DNA of 5,126 nucleotides from an uncultured Archangium sp. Lineage in GTDB: Bacteria > Myxococcota > Myxococcia > Myxococcales > Myxococcaceae. The notes under the pieces are model-generated. The model had not been told where the DNA came from. It saw only the letters and a program-made list of their open reading frames with translations, and searched no databases. The stretch is taken from contig CALNBU010000375.1 in the NCBI GenBank assembly GCA_937875615.1, positions 1 to 5,126 of the forward strand, written 5' to 3'. Positions within the stretch are counted from its first letter, which is position 1; the number at the start of each line of letters is the position of its first letter. Below, in pieces: positions 1 to 5,126 of this stretch. Both the position numbers and the translations under genes were made by a program.

Positions 1-1
1 C

Positions 2-919
2 ACCGAGTACCGTTCGCAGCGCCGCGGCGGCCGGGGCAAGACCGGCGCGACGACGCGGGAAGAGGACTTCGTCTCGGACCTCTTCGTGGCCAGCACCCAC
101 GCGTACCTGATGCCCATCACCACCCGCGGCCAGCTCTACTGGCTCAAGGTGCATGAGATCCCCATGGGGGCGCGCACCGGCAAGGGCAAGCCCATCGTCA
201 ACCTGGTGCAGTTCCAGGACGGCGAGAAGCTGGCGCAGGTGCTCGTCACCCGCGAGTTCGAAGAGAACAAGTTCGTGCTCTTCGTCACCCGCAAGGGCGT
301 GGTGAAGCGCACCGACCTGACGGCCTTCGAGAACGTGCGCAGCTCGGGCCTGCGCGCCCTGGGCATCGACGACGGCGACGCGCTGGTGTCGGTGAAGATC
401 ACCGACGGCACCCGCGACGTCCTCATCTCCACCGCGCAGGGCATGTCCATCCGCTTCAGCGAGACCGAGGTGCGCTCCATGGGCCGCGCGGCCTTCGGCG
501 TGAAGGGCATCACGCTCGAAGACGGCGACGAGGTGGTGTCGGCGGAGGTGGTGGACAAGGGCACCACGCTGCTCACCGTCACCGAGAACGGCTACGGCAA
601 GCGCACCGTCGAAGACGAGTACCGGGTGCAGGGCCGCGGCGGCAAGGGCATCATCGACATCAAGACCACCGAGCGGAACGGCCGCGTGGTGGGCGCGGTG
701 CAGGTGAAGGACGACGACGAGGTGATGTTGGTGACCTCGGGCGGCGTGCTCATCCGCATGGGCGTGAAGGAGATCTCGGTCATCGGCCGCAACACGCAGG
801 GCGTGCGCCTCATCTCCCTCGACGACGAGAAGGAGAAGGTGGTGGGCATCTCGCACCTCCCGAAGGATGAGGCAGAGGAGGGCGCCGAGGCGCCCCCCGA
901 GGTTCCGATTCCAGAGTGA
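2..919 (+). CDS. gyrA: DNA gyrase subunit A, C-terminal part (5' end outside window)
   Basis: This is the last 305 codons of the A subunit of DNA gyrase, the type II topoisomerase that introduces negative supercoils using ATP hydrolysed by GyrB. Only the C-terminal DNA-wrapping beta-pinwheel is present; the breakage-reunion domain with its catalytic tyrosine lies upstream of the window. The GyrA-box QRRGGRG is at partial residues 6-12, followed by a GyrA-typical DFVSDLFVASTH stretch. Blade repeats follow, with about 50-residue spacing and the pattern (hydrophobic strand)-T-x-x-G-x-x-(K/R)-R. The block around TERNGRVVGAVQV and SVIGRNTQGV closely matches GyrA rather than ParC as I remember the families, and an intact GyrA-box also argues against ParC. 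The protein ends in an acidic, proline-containing tail (DEAEEGAEAPPEVPIPE). About 293 residues follow the box, near the E. coli length of about 309. The frame is open to the left edge; an in-frame GTG at 86 is an internal valine, not a start. Confidence 0.96.
   Translation, partial: TEYRSQRRGGRGKTGATTREEDFVSDLFVASTHAYLMPITTRGQLYWLKVHEIPMGARTGKGKPIVNLVQFQDGEKLAQVLVTREFEENKFVLFVTRKGVVKRTDLTAFENVRSSGLRALGIDDGDALVSVKITDGTRDVLISTAQGMSIRFSETEVRSMGRAAFGVKGITLEDGDEVVSAEVVDKGTTLLTVTENGYGKRTVEDEYRVQGRGGKGIIDIKTTERNGRVVGAVQVKDDDEVMLVTSGGVLIRMGVKEISVIGRNTQGVRLISLDDEKEKVVGISHLPKDEAEEGAEAPPEVPIPE
17..37 (+). other. GyrA-box motif coding segment
   Basis: These codons encode QRRGGRG, matching the canonical GyrA-box Q(R/K)RGG(R/K)G. 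In gyrases this basic loop on the first pinwheel blade is needed for wrapping DNA and for negative supercoiling. Its presence supports calling the gene gyrA and not parC. Confidence 0.9.
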
Positions 920-924
920 CCTGA

Positions 925-947
925 CCCGGCGGCCGGGCGCTGAGCGC
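925..947 (+). terminator. Possible GC-rich hairpins after gyrA
   Basis: Six bases past the gyrA stop there are two small stem-loops in a row: CCCGG-CGG-CCGGG (925-937) and GCGC-TGA-GCGC (937-947), which share one base. Neither is followed by a T-run, so neither is a classic intrinsic terminator. In high-GC bacteria such structures sometimes act without a U-tract or with Rho. The position between two independent-looking genes fits, but short G/C stems also arise by chance at this base composition. Confidence 0.25.
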
Positions 948-975
948 TTCGCCGTTCGACATCGCCTCCGCGCAT

Positions 976-993
976 GTTAAGCATTCGCTTAAC
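976..993. promoter_or_regulatory. Perfect AT-rich inverted repeat upstream of ilvE, operator-like
   Basis: GTTAAGC-ATTC-GCTTAAC is a perfect 7-bp inverted repeat with a 4-bp spacer, centred about 42 bp upstream of the ilvE start codon. It stands out because it is AT-rich in otherwise very GC-rich DNA and sits in the only upstream gap ilvE has. There is no following T-run, so a terminator is unlikely. The size and symmetry fit a dimeric repressor or activator site of the TetR, MarR or GntR kind, but I cannot name the regulator. A poor promoter candidate, TTCGAC (955-960) then TTAAGC (977-982) with a 16-bp spacer, would place the palindrome on the -10 region; that part is speculative. Confidence 0.5.
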
Positions 994-1015
994 GGCTTCT
1001 CTCGAAGCACACGCG

Positions 1016-1020
1016 AAAGG
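1016..1020 (+). promoter_or_regulatory. Ribosome binding site of ilvE
   Basis: AAAGG ends six bases before the ATG at 1027, and a second AAGG (1022-1025) lies too close to the start to be the main site. The placement supports the ATG at 1027 as the start codon. Confidence 0.5.
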
Positions 1021-1026
1021 CAAGGT

Positions 1027-2094
1027 ATGGACATCCGGATCACCACGGGCGCGCGTCGCGGCGAGCGACCCGCCGACGAGGCGCTGGGCTTCGGGGCGCT
1101 CTTCTCGGAGCACCTCTTCGCGATGGACTACTCGGTGGAGGCGGGGTGGCACGACGCGCGCGTCGAGCCCCGCGGGGACTTCCGGCTGGACCCCGCGGCG
1201 GCCGTCTTCCACTACGGGCAGGCGATGTTCGAGGGGTGCAAGGCCTTCCGCGGCGTCGACGGGCGGGTGCGGCTGTTTCGCCCTGACCTGCACGCGCGGC
1301 GCATGGTGGCCGGCGCGCCGAGGCTGTGCATGCAGGCGCCCAGCGAGGCGCAGATGTTGAGCGCCCTGCGCGCGCTGGTGCAGGTCGACGTGGACTGGGT
1401 GCCGGGGGCGGAGGGCACCTCGCTGTACCTGCGCCCGACGCTCATCGCCACCGAGCCGTTTCTGGGCGTGCGGCCCTCGCGGCAGTACCGCTACTTCATC
1501 ATCGCCTCGCCCGCGGGGAGCTACTTCGGCGGCGCGGGGCTGACGCCGGTGCGCATCTGGGTGGAGCGCCGCGACGTGCGGGCGCCGCGCGGCGGGCTGG
1601 GCGCGACGAAGGCGGCGGCCAACTACGTCGCCTCGTTGGCGTCGTCGGTGAAGGCCCAGCGCGAGGGCTATGACCAGGTGCTGTGGCTCGACGGGCAGCA
1701 CCACGAGTACGTCGAGGAGGTGGGCACCATGAACGTGTGCTTCGTCATCGGCGGGGCGCTGGTGACGCCGTCGCTGAGCGACTCGATACTGGCCGGCGTG
1801 ACGCGGGACTCGGTGTTGACGCTGGCGCGCGAGCGCGGGCTGAAGGTGGAGGAGCGCCCGGTGTCGCTGAGCGAGCTGGTGTCGGCGCATCGGGGCGGGC
1901 ACCTGACGGAGGTGTTCGGCACCGGGACGGCGGCGGTCATCACGCCGGTGGGCGAGCTGGCGCTCGGGGAGGAGCGGTTGGTCATCGGCGATGGTGCGCC
2001 GGGGCCGCTGGCGCGCGCCTTCTCCGAGGACATCTGCGCGATGCAGCGCGGTCTGAAGCCGGACCGGTTCGGCTGGCTGGTCGAGGTCGCCTGA
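1027..2094 (+). CDS. ilvE: Branched-chain amino acid aminotransferase
   Basis: This 355-residue PLP enzyme of fold type IV interconverts Leu, Ile and Val with their 2-oxo acids, using the 2-oxoglutarate/glutamate pair, in the cytosol. The N-terminus (LGFGALFSEHLFAMDY, residues 20-35) is typical of the BCAT group. It is followed by HYGQAMFEGCKAFR (62-75), the Schiff-base lysine K195 in GATKAAANY, the cofactor-site glutamate E231 in EVGTMN, SDSILAGVTRDSVL (251-264) and GTGTAAV (298-304). Length and motif order match the larger BCAT subfamily (about 350-360 residues) rather than the shorter E. coli-type IlvE of about 309. D-amino acid aminotransferase and aminodeoxychorismate lyase are less likely because both are shorter and lack the BCAT N-terminal region. 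The ATG has an AAAGG upstream. The gene appears to be a single unit with its own upstream gap. In myxobacteria leucine transamination also feeds isovaleryl-CoA and iso-fatty-acid synthesis, so a lipid role is plausible but inferred. Confidence 0.93.
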   Translation: MDIRITTGARRGERPADEALGFGALFSEHLFAMDYSVEAGWHDARVEPRGDFRLDPAAAVFHYGQAMFEGCKAFRGVDGRVRLFRPDLHARRMVAGAPRLCMQAPSEAQMLSALRALVQVDVDWVPGAEGTSLYLRPTLIATEPFLGVRPSRQYRYFIIASPAGSYFGGAGLTPVRIWVERRDVRAPRGGLGATKAAANYVASLASSVKAQREGYDQVLWLDGQHHEYVEEVGTMNVCFVIGGALVTPSLSDSILAGVTRDSVLTLARERGLKVEERPVSLSELVSAHRGGHLTEVFGTGTAAVITPVGELALGEERLVIGDGAPGPLARAFSEDICAMQRGLKPDRFGWLVEVA

Positions 2095-2108
2095 CGTCGA
2101 CTCAGGCG
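2088..2108. terminator. Symmetrical hairpin holding both convergent stop codons
   Basis: CGCCTGA (2088-2094) pairs perfectly with TCAGGCG (2102-2108) across a 7-base loop. The left arm ends in the ilvE TGA and the right arm starts with the glpD TGA in complement, so one palindrome carries both stop codons. It is the only candidate terminator between the two genes, whose stops are 7 bp apart. No T-run follows on either strand, so canonical intrinsic termination is doubtful. Bidirectional or transcription-collision termination is an inference. Confidence 0.4.
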
Positions 2109-3745
2109 CGGAAGGCGCGGGTGGCCTCCACCGTGGCGCGGTAGCGCGCGAGCTCCTGCTCGGTGCGCTCCGCCGACCAGCCCAGCCTGGCGGCCATGCG
2201 CTGCGCCACCTTCGGCGCTACGCCCAGGCCCTGGTCGCGGGCCCGGAGAATCAGCGGCACCCGCCGGCCCAGCACGTCGTCCAGCGTGCGGGCGAACTCC
2301 TCGTCGACGGCGACGTCGACCTGCACCAGCAGCGAGGGCAGCTCGTCGTCGAGGCGCGCCCCCGCGGTGGCGTCGGCGGCGATGCGCTCCAGCAGCCGGG
2401 GCGCCCGCGTGCCGTACTCGTGCGCGAGGTAGTCCGGCGCGCCGTCGGGCAGCCCTTGCCCCTCGAGCGACCGGGCCAGGGCCTGCAGCGCTTCATCGGA
2501 GCCGTCGAGGCCCACCGCGCCAGGCAGCGGCCGGGTGGCGGTGGGCGACTTCACGTCGAGGCCCAGCTGCTTCAGCGCGCGGTCCACCACCTGCGCGGCC
2601 ATCAGGCGGAAGGTGGTCAGCTTGCCGCCGGCGATGGTGACGAAGCCGGGCGACTCGTAGATCTCATGTTCACGGGAGACCGCCGAGGCGCCGGCGTTCT
2701 CGTCGTCGGGCTTGAGCAGCGGGCGCAGGCCGCTCCAGGTGGCCAGCACGTCGTCGGGGGTCAACGCGGCGCGCGGGAAGTAGGCGTTGGCCGTCTCCAG
2801 CAGGTAGGTGACGTCGTCGCGCGTGGGCTGGAGCTGGTCGGGCGAGCCGTCGAAGAAGGTGTCGGTGGTGCCGATGACGGTGCGCCCCAGCCCGAAGGGA
2901 ATGCAGAACACGGTGCGCTTGTCGCGCGGGCTGTTCATCATCAGCGCGTGGCGAATCGGCAGCCGCTGCTCGTCGACCACCACGTGCACGCCCTTGGTGG
3001 GCTTGAGGATGCGCGCCTCGCCGGCCAGCGCCCGCACCTCGTCGCTCCAGGGGCCGGTGGCGTTGATGACCACCTTCGCCTTCGCGGTGCGCTGCGCGCC
3101 GGTCTCCTCGTCGTACACCACCACGCCGTCCACGCGGCCGCTCGCGTCCCGGGTGAGCGCCCCGGCGCGCGCGTGGTTGAGCACCACCGCGCCCAGCGAC
3201 GCCGCGTCGAGCGCGCACTCCAGCGTCAGCCGCGCGTCGTCGGTGGCGCAGTCGTAATAGAGGATGCCGCCGTTGAGGCCCTCGGCGCGCAGCGTGGGCT
3301 CCAGCGCCAGCGTCTTCTTGCGGCCGTAGGTGACGTGGTTGCGGTAGTTCCCGAAGAAGCAGAGCGCGTCGTAGATCCACAGGCCCAGCGCCAGGGTGGC
3401 GAGGAAGCGTCGGTCTCCGCGGAAGTTGGTCACCAGGAAGGGCAGCGGCCGCACCAGGTGTCGCGCCAGCTTCATCAGCCGCTTGCGCTCGTTGACCGAC
3501 TCGAAGACCAGCGCGAACTCCGCGTGCTCCAGGTAGCGCAGGCCGCCGTGCACCAGCTTGCTGCTCTTCGACGAGGTGCCGGCGCCGAAGTCGAGCTTCT
3601 CCACCAGCGCCACCTTGAGGCCTCGGGCCGCCGCGTCGCGGGCGATGCCGGTGCCGGTGATGCCCCCGCCCACCACCAGCAGGTCGAAGGTCTCGTTGCC
3701 GAGGCGCTGGAGCGCGGCGTTCCGGGACTGGGTGGAGGCGTTCAC
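2102..3745 (-). CDS. glpD: Aerobic glycerol-3-phosphate dehydrogenase (FAD, quinone-linked)
   Basis: This 547-residue enzyme oxidises sn-glycerol-3-phosphate to dihydroxyacetone phosphate at the inner membrane and passes electrons through FAD to the quinone pool. The dinucleotide-binding motif is VVGGGITGTGIA (24-35), followed by the family signature SSKLVHGGLRYLE (61-73). Then come INATGPWSD (227-235), VIGTTDTFFDG (290-300), SGLRPL (338-343) and AGGKLTTFR (372-380). By remembered alignment, R70, Y71, R341 and K375 match the substrate-pocket residues of E. coli GlpD. A hydrophobic stretch at about 113-131 fits a membrane-associating helix, and residues from about 400 form the C-terminal alpha-helical domain. 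It is somewhat longer than E. coli GlpD (501). The start is GTG, 1 bp past the NUDIX stop, with GGAAG 7 bases before it, and the NETFDLLVVGGG N-terminus matches the family. No glpF, glpK or glpR lies nearby. It lacks the C-terminal cysteine and iron-sulphur features of anaerobic GlpA. Confidence 0.95.
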   Translation of the reverse strand: MNASTQSRNAALQRLGNETFDLLVVGGGITGTGIARDAAARGLKVALVEKLDFGAGTSSKSSKLVHGGLRYLEHAEFALVFESVNERKRLMKLARHLVRPLPFLVTNFRGDRRFLATLALGLWIYDALCFFGNYRNHVTYGRKKTLALEPTLRAEGLNGGILYYDCATDDARLTLECALDAASLGAVVLNHARAGALTRDASGRVDGVVVYDEETGAQRTAKAKVVINATGPWSDEVRALAGEARILKPTKGVHVVVDEQRLPIRHALMMNSPRDKRTVFCIPFGLGRTVIGTTDTFFDGSPDQLQPTRDDVTYLLETANAYFPRAALTPDDVLATWSGLRPLLKPDDENAGASAVSREHEIYESPGFVTIAGGKLTTFRLMAAQVVDRALKQLGLDVKSPTATRPLPGAVGLDGSDEALQALARSLEGQGLPDGAPDYLAHEYGTRAPRLLERIAADATAGARLDDELPSLLVQVDVAVDEEFARTLDDVLGRRVPLILRARDQGLGVAPKVAQRMAARLGWSAERTEQELARYRATVEATRAFRA

Positions 3746-3746
3746 G

Positions 3747-4172
3747 TCAGATCTTCCGTCGCTTCCCGGTGCGCTTCCAGGCGAGGTAGTCGCTCACGAT
3801 GGTGGCGTGGTCGAACACCAGCTCGCTCAGCGGCAGCGCGTCGAGCGTGAAGGCCTTCGCGTCGGCCGCGTCGTCGCTCCCCTTCGGGGTGCCCTCGGCC
3901 CAGCCGATGAACACCGTGGAGATGGTGTGTTTGCGCGGGTCTCTGGCGGGGTCCGAGTAGGTGAAGAACTGCTCGCTCAGGTCCACCACCAACCCGGTCT
4001 CTTCGCGGACCTCGCGCACGCAGGCCTCGTGCAGCGCCTCGCCCTCGTCGACGAAGCCTCCGGGGAGCGCCCAGCCCACCGGCTCGGCCTTGCGTTTGAT
4101 GAGCACGATGCGATCGCCAGGCAGCTCGACGATGCAGTCAACGGTGGGGGTGGGGTTCTTGTACGCAGCCAT
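3747..4172 (-). CDS. NUDIX hydrolase, ADP-ribose pyrophosphatase-like
   Basis: This 141-residue protein is a cytosolic hydrolase of nucleoside-diphosphate-X compounds. The NUDIX box GX5EX7REUXEEXGU is perfect at residues 39-61 (G39, E45, R53, E54, E57, E58, G60, L61), so the metal-binding glutamates are intact. It is preceded by GWALPGGF (33-40) and followed by TYSDPARDPRKHTIS (71-85), a stretch I associate with small bacterial ADP-ribose pyrophosphatase-type members. The substrate could instead be an oxidised nucleotide or another NDP-sugar; sequence alone does not settle it. The last ten residues, WKRTGKRRKI, are strongly basic. The ATG at 4172 is chosen because GGAG lies four bases before it and the protein then starts just ahead of the first strand. 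An open extension to 4382 is Arg/Ala-rich and runs antisense-like through the next gene. It lies 47 bp downstream of the HEAT-like gene and 1 bp before glpD. Confidence 0.9.
   Translation of the reverse strand: MAAYKNPTPTVDCIVELPGDRIVLIKRKAEPVGWALPGGFVDEGEALHEACVREVREETGLVVDLSEQFFTYSDPARDPRKHTISTVFIGWAEGTPKGSDDAADAKAFTLDALPLSELVFDHATIVSDYLAWKRTGKRRKI
3753..3757 (-). promoter_or_regulatory. Ribosome binding site of glpD inside the NUDIX gene
   Basis: GGAAG on the minus strand lies within the last codons of the NUDIX gene, seven bases before the GTG at 3745. The arrangement GGAAG-ATC-TGA-C-GTG places the upstream stop between the Shine-Dalgarno sequence and the start codon, so a terminating ribosome would sit on the glpD start. 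This decides the GTG start and suggests translational coupling. Confidence 0.6.
3990..4058 (-). other. NUDIX box coding segment
   Basis: These codons encode residues 39-61 of the NUDIX protein, the 23-residue catalytic loop-helix-loop. Every fixed position of the consensus is present, including the REVREETG core, so the enzyme is expected to be active. Confidence 0.9.
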
Positions 4173-4176
4173 GGCG

Positions 4177-4180
4177 CTCC
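4177..4180 (-). promoter_or_regulatory. Ribosome binding site of the NUDIX gene
   Basis: GGAG on the minus strand is four bases before the ATG at 4172, in the 47-bp gap after the HEAT-like gene. The spacing is slightly short but usable. The rest of the gap shows no strong hairpin or clear promoter, so read-through from the upstream genes is likely. Confidence 0.45.
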
Positions 4181-4219
4181 GGTGAGTCTTACGCGCCGCG
4201 TCGACCGCTCGCAATGAAC

Positions 4220-4660
4220 TCAGCGCGGGAGCGTGGCCAGGCGGTCGCTGGCGCGTCGGGCGGCGGCGCGCACCACCGGGTCGACGTCTTGCAGCGCCTG
4301 CGCCGCGTCGTCGCGCACGAGCGAGAGGCAGGCGCGCAGCCGTTGGTTCTCGGTGTGCGTCAGCTCCGCGCAGATGTCCCACACCGCGCGCCGCAGCGCC
4401 GAGTGCGGGTGTTGTCGGAGCGCGAAGAGGGCGGGGAAGGCGAGGCCGGCCTGACCTCCCTGCGCGGCGACGTCGTGGAGCGCCTGCGCTGCCGCGAGCA
4501 GCAGGCCGGGCTCGTCCCGGGTGAGGGCCGCCGCGAGCGCGGGCATCGCCTGTTGAACGTCGCGGAGGTCCAGCGCCAGGGTCGACAGCGCCTCCGCCGC
4601 CCGGGTGGCCTCGGCGGCGCCACCTCCGTACAGCGCGTCACAGGTGTCGACGAGGCTCAT
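4220..4660 (-). CDS. Small HEAT-like helical-repeat protein
   Basis: This 146-residue protein is rich in Ala, Leu and Arg and appears all-helical. No signal peptide or membrane segment is visible. Repeating helical pairs can be seen: LRDVQQAMPALAAAL (32-46), LLLAAAQALHDVAAQGG (53-69), FPALFALRQHPHSALRRAVW (75-94) and VDPVVRAAARRASDRLATL (126-144). The D-x-x-(V/L)-R-x-A-A pattern and proline-started helices resemble HEAT or PBS-lyase HEAT-like repeats. Such proteins usually act as binding scaffolds, and no catalytic motif is seen, so the function is unknown. The ATG at 4660 is chosen because it overlaps the upstream stop as ATGA and has GGAG five bases before it. The frame stays open to 4801, but that part is Arg/Pro-rich and out of character. 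It is probably co-translated with the upstream repeat protein, with which it shares a motif style. Confidence 0.72.
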   Translation of the reverse strand: MSLVDTCDALYGGGAAEATRAAEALSTLALDLRDVQQAMPALAAALTRDEPGLLLAAAQALHDVAAQGGQAGLAFPALFALRQHPHSALRRAVWDICAELTHTENQRLRACLSLVRDDAAQALQDVDPVVRAAARRASDRLATLPR

Positions 4661-5126
4661 GTCGTCTCCAGCGCGGCGGGCCCGAAGGCGTTGAGGGCCA
4701 GGGGCAGCAAGGTGGCGTCGGCGCGGAGCGAGGCGGGCATGGGGAGCGCGCGGGGGCAGCGCGCGACGTAGTCCAGCAACGCCTGATGGAGCGCTCGCCA
4801 ACCGGGGTCCGCGAGCGCCAGCAGCAGCCAGGCGTCGGCCAGGGAGGTGTCGATGGTGGCGGTCATCGAGGTCAGCACCTGGAGCGCCTCGGCGTGGTGT
4901 GGGCGGGAGACCCAGGCGCCCACCAGCGCCGGCACCGCGTCGTGGAGATCGACGCCGGCGTCGAGGAGGGACGACCAGGCGCGAGGCTCGATGGCGGTGT
5001 GCACGCTGTCACAGAGCGCGCCCAGCACCGCCTGCAGCGCGTGCCCGGGCGCGCCGCCGTCGTCGAACTCCCCCAGCTCGAGCTGGGCGCGCGTCACCTC
5101 GGCGGGCACCCCGGAGCGCAGCGCCG
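4657..5126 (-). CDS. Helical-repeat (HEAT-like) protein, N-terminus beyond window
   Basis: The frame is open to the right edge, giving at least 156 residues that end at the TGA overlapping the next gene. The product looks soluble and alpha-helical, with Ala/Leu-rich amphipathic stretches. The segment AGVDLHDAVPALVGAW, about 100 residues from the C-terminus, resembles ALDLRDVQQAMPALAAAL of the downstream protein, which suggests related repeat units. I recognise no catalytic motif and cannot name a family with confidence. A GTG at 5109 could be a start, but the preceding in-frame codons (ALRSG) read as ordinary protein, with no convincing ribosome binding site immediately before it, so continuation past the window is more likely. 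The ATGA overlap argues that it and the downstream gene work together. Confidence 0.6.
   Translation of the reverse strand, partial: ALRSGVPAEVTRAQLELGEFDDGGAPGHALQAVLGALCDSVHTAIEPRAWSSLLDAGVDLHDAVPALVGAWVSRPHHAEALQVLTSMTATIDTSLADAWLLLALADPGWRALHQALLDYVARCPRALPMPASLRADATLLPLALNAFGPAALETT
4666..4669 (-). promoter_or_regulatory. Ribosome binding site of the small HEAT-like gene
   Basis: GGAG on the minus strand lies inside the 3' end of the upstream gene, five bases before the ATG at 4660. Together with the ATGA stop-start overlap it fixes the start and suggests coupled translation. Confidence 0.55.

Larger units (their letters stand above)
2102..5126 (-). other. Probable four-gene operon: HEAT-like, HEAT-like, NUDIX, glpD
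   Basis: Four minus-strand genes follow each other with junctions of -4 bp (ATGA), 47 bp and 1 bp. Three of them have Shine-Dalgarno sequences at proper distance. No clear internal promoter or terminator is seen, so a promoter beyond the right edge probably serves all four. The 47-bp gap is the only place an internal promoter for NUDIX-glpD could sit, unless one lies within the HEAT-like coding sequence. Confidence 0.55.

Noticed and set aside
86..919. GTG at 86 as the start of a separate gyrA C-terminal-like gene
   Set aside because: The same frame continues upstream to the window edge with a perfect GyrA-box and typical gyrase sequence, so this codon is an internal valine.
592..1902. 436-codon open frame on the minus strand across gyrA and ilvE
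   Set aside because: It is antisense to two well-supported genes and crosses their intergenic gap. It is full of His, Arg, Pro and Ala in low-complexity runs, a usual by-product of GC-rich codon bias.
2095..2101. GTCGAC palindromes at the convergent gap and near 4200 as a shared regulatory element
   Set aside because: Six-base G/C-rich palindromes are expected often at this composition, and the flanks of the two copies do not match.
2420..3850. 476-codon open frame on the plus strand opposite glpD
   Set aside because: It is antisense to glpD, which has intact FAD and substrate motifs. The Gly/Val/Arg/His-rich product resembles no protein family I know.
4173..4382. N-terminal extension of the NUDIX protein to 4382
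   Set aside because: The extension is Arg/Ala-rich, overlaps the HEAT-like gene, and family members begin close to the first strand as the 4172 start gives.
4661..4801. N-terminal extension of the small HEAT-like protein to 4801
   Set aside because: The extra 47 residues are Arg/Pro/Ala-rich, overlap the upstream gene in another frame, and lose the well-placed GGAG and ATGA start at 4660.
1..5126. A hidden defence, mobile or CRISPR-type system
   Set aside because: I found no direct-repeat arrays, transposase, integrase, toxin-antitoxin pair, reverse transcriptase or nuclease motifs. All large stretches are covered by housekeeping or plain helical-repeat genes.

Overview
The window reads as chromosomal housekeeping sequence from a very GC-rich bacterium (roughly 70% GC by eye, with strong G/C preference at third codon positions). 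Protein style (a GyrA with an acidic tail, Ala/Leu-rich HEAT-like proteins, a long GlpD) and gene density suggest a myxobacterium or a relative in the Myxococcota. That placement is an inference from composition and resemblance, not from a search. There are no insertion sequences, phage genes, CRISPR arrays, tRNAs or rRNAs, and no base-composition break that would suggest recent transfer.

Layout. On the plus strand, the 3' part of gyrA (DNA gyrase subunit A, C-terminal DNA-wrapping domain) runs from the left edge to 919. A 107-bp gap follows, holding weak GC-rich hairpins and a striking AT-rich perfect inverted repeat (976-993). Next comes a complete branched-chain amino acid aminotransferase gene (ilvE, 1027-2094). 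It converges on a minus-strand cluster, with only 7 bp between the two stop codons. Both stop codons lie in a perfect 7-bp inverted repeat (2088-2108) that may serve as a shared bidirectional terminator.

The minus-strand cluster reads from the right edge leftwards: an incomplete helical-repeat protein (4657-5126), a small HEAT-like protein (4220-4660) joined to it by an ATGA overlap, a NUDIX hydrolase resembling ADP-ribose pyrophosphatases (3747-4172), and an aerobic-type glycerol-3-phosphate dehydrogenase, glpD (2102-3745). glpD starts at a GTG one base after the NUDIX stop codon. Tight spacing and properly placed Shine-Dalgarno sequences suggest co-transcription from a promoter outside the window.

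Functionally, gyrA serves DNA topology and ilvE serves branched-chain amino acid metabolism (and, in myxobacteria, probably supply of iso-branched fatty-acid precursors). The minus-strand cluster combines a respiratory FAD enzyme with a nucleotide-diphosphate hydrolase and two probable scaffold-type helical-repeat proteins. I see no convincing new defence or mobile system. The points most worth a second look are the palindrome upstream of ilvE, the stop-codon hairpin, the NUDIX-glpD coupling and the uncharacterised HEAT-like pair.
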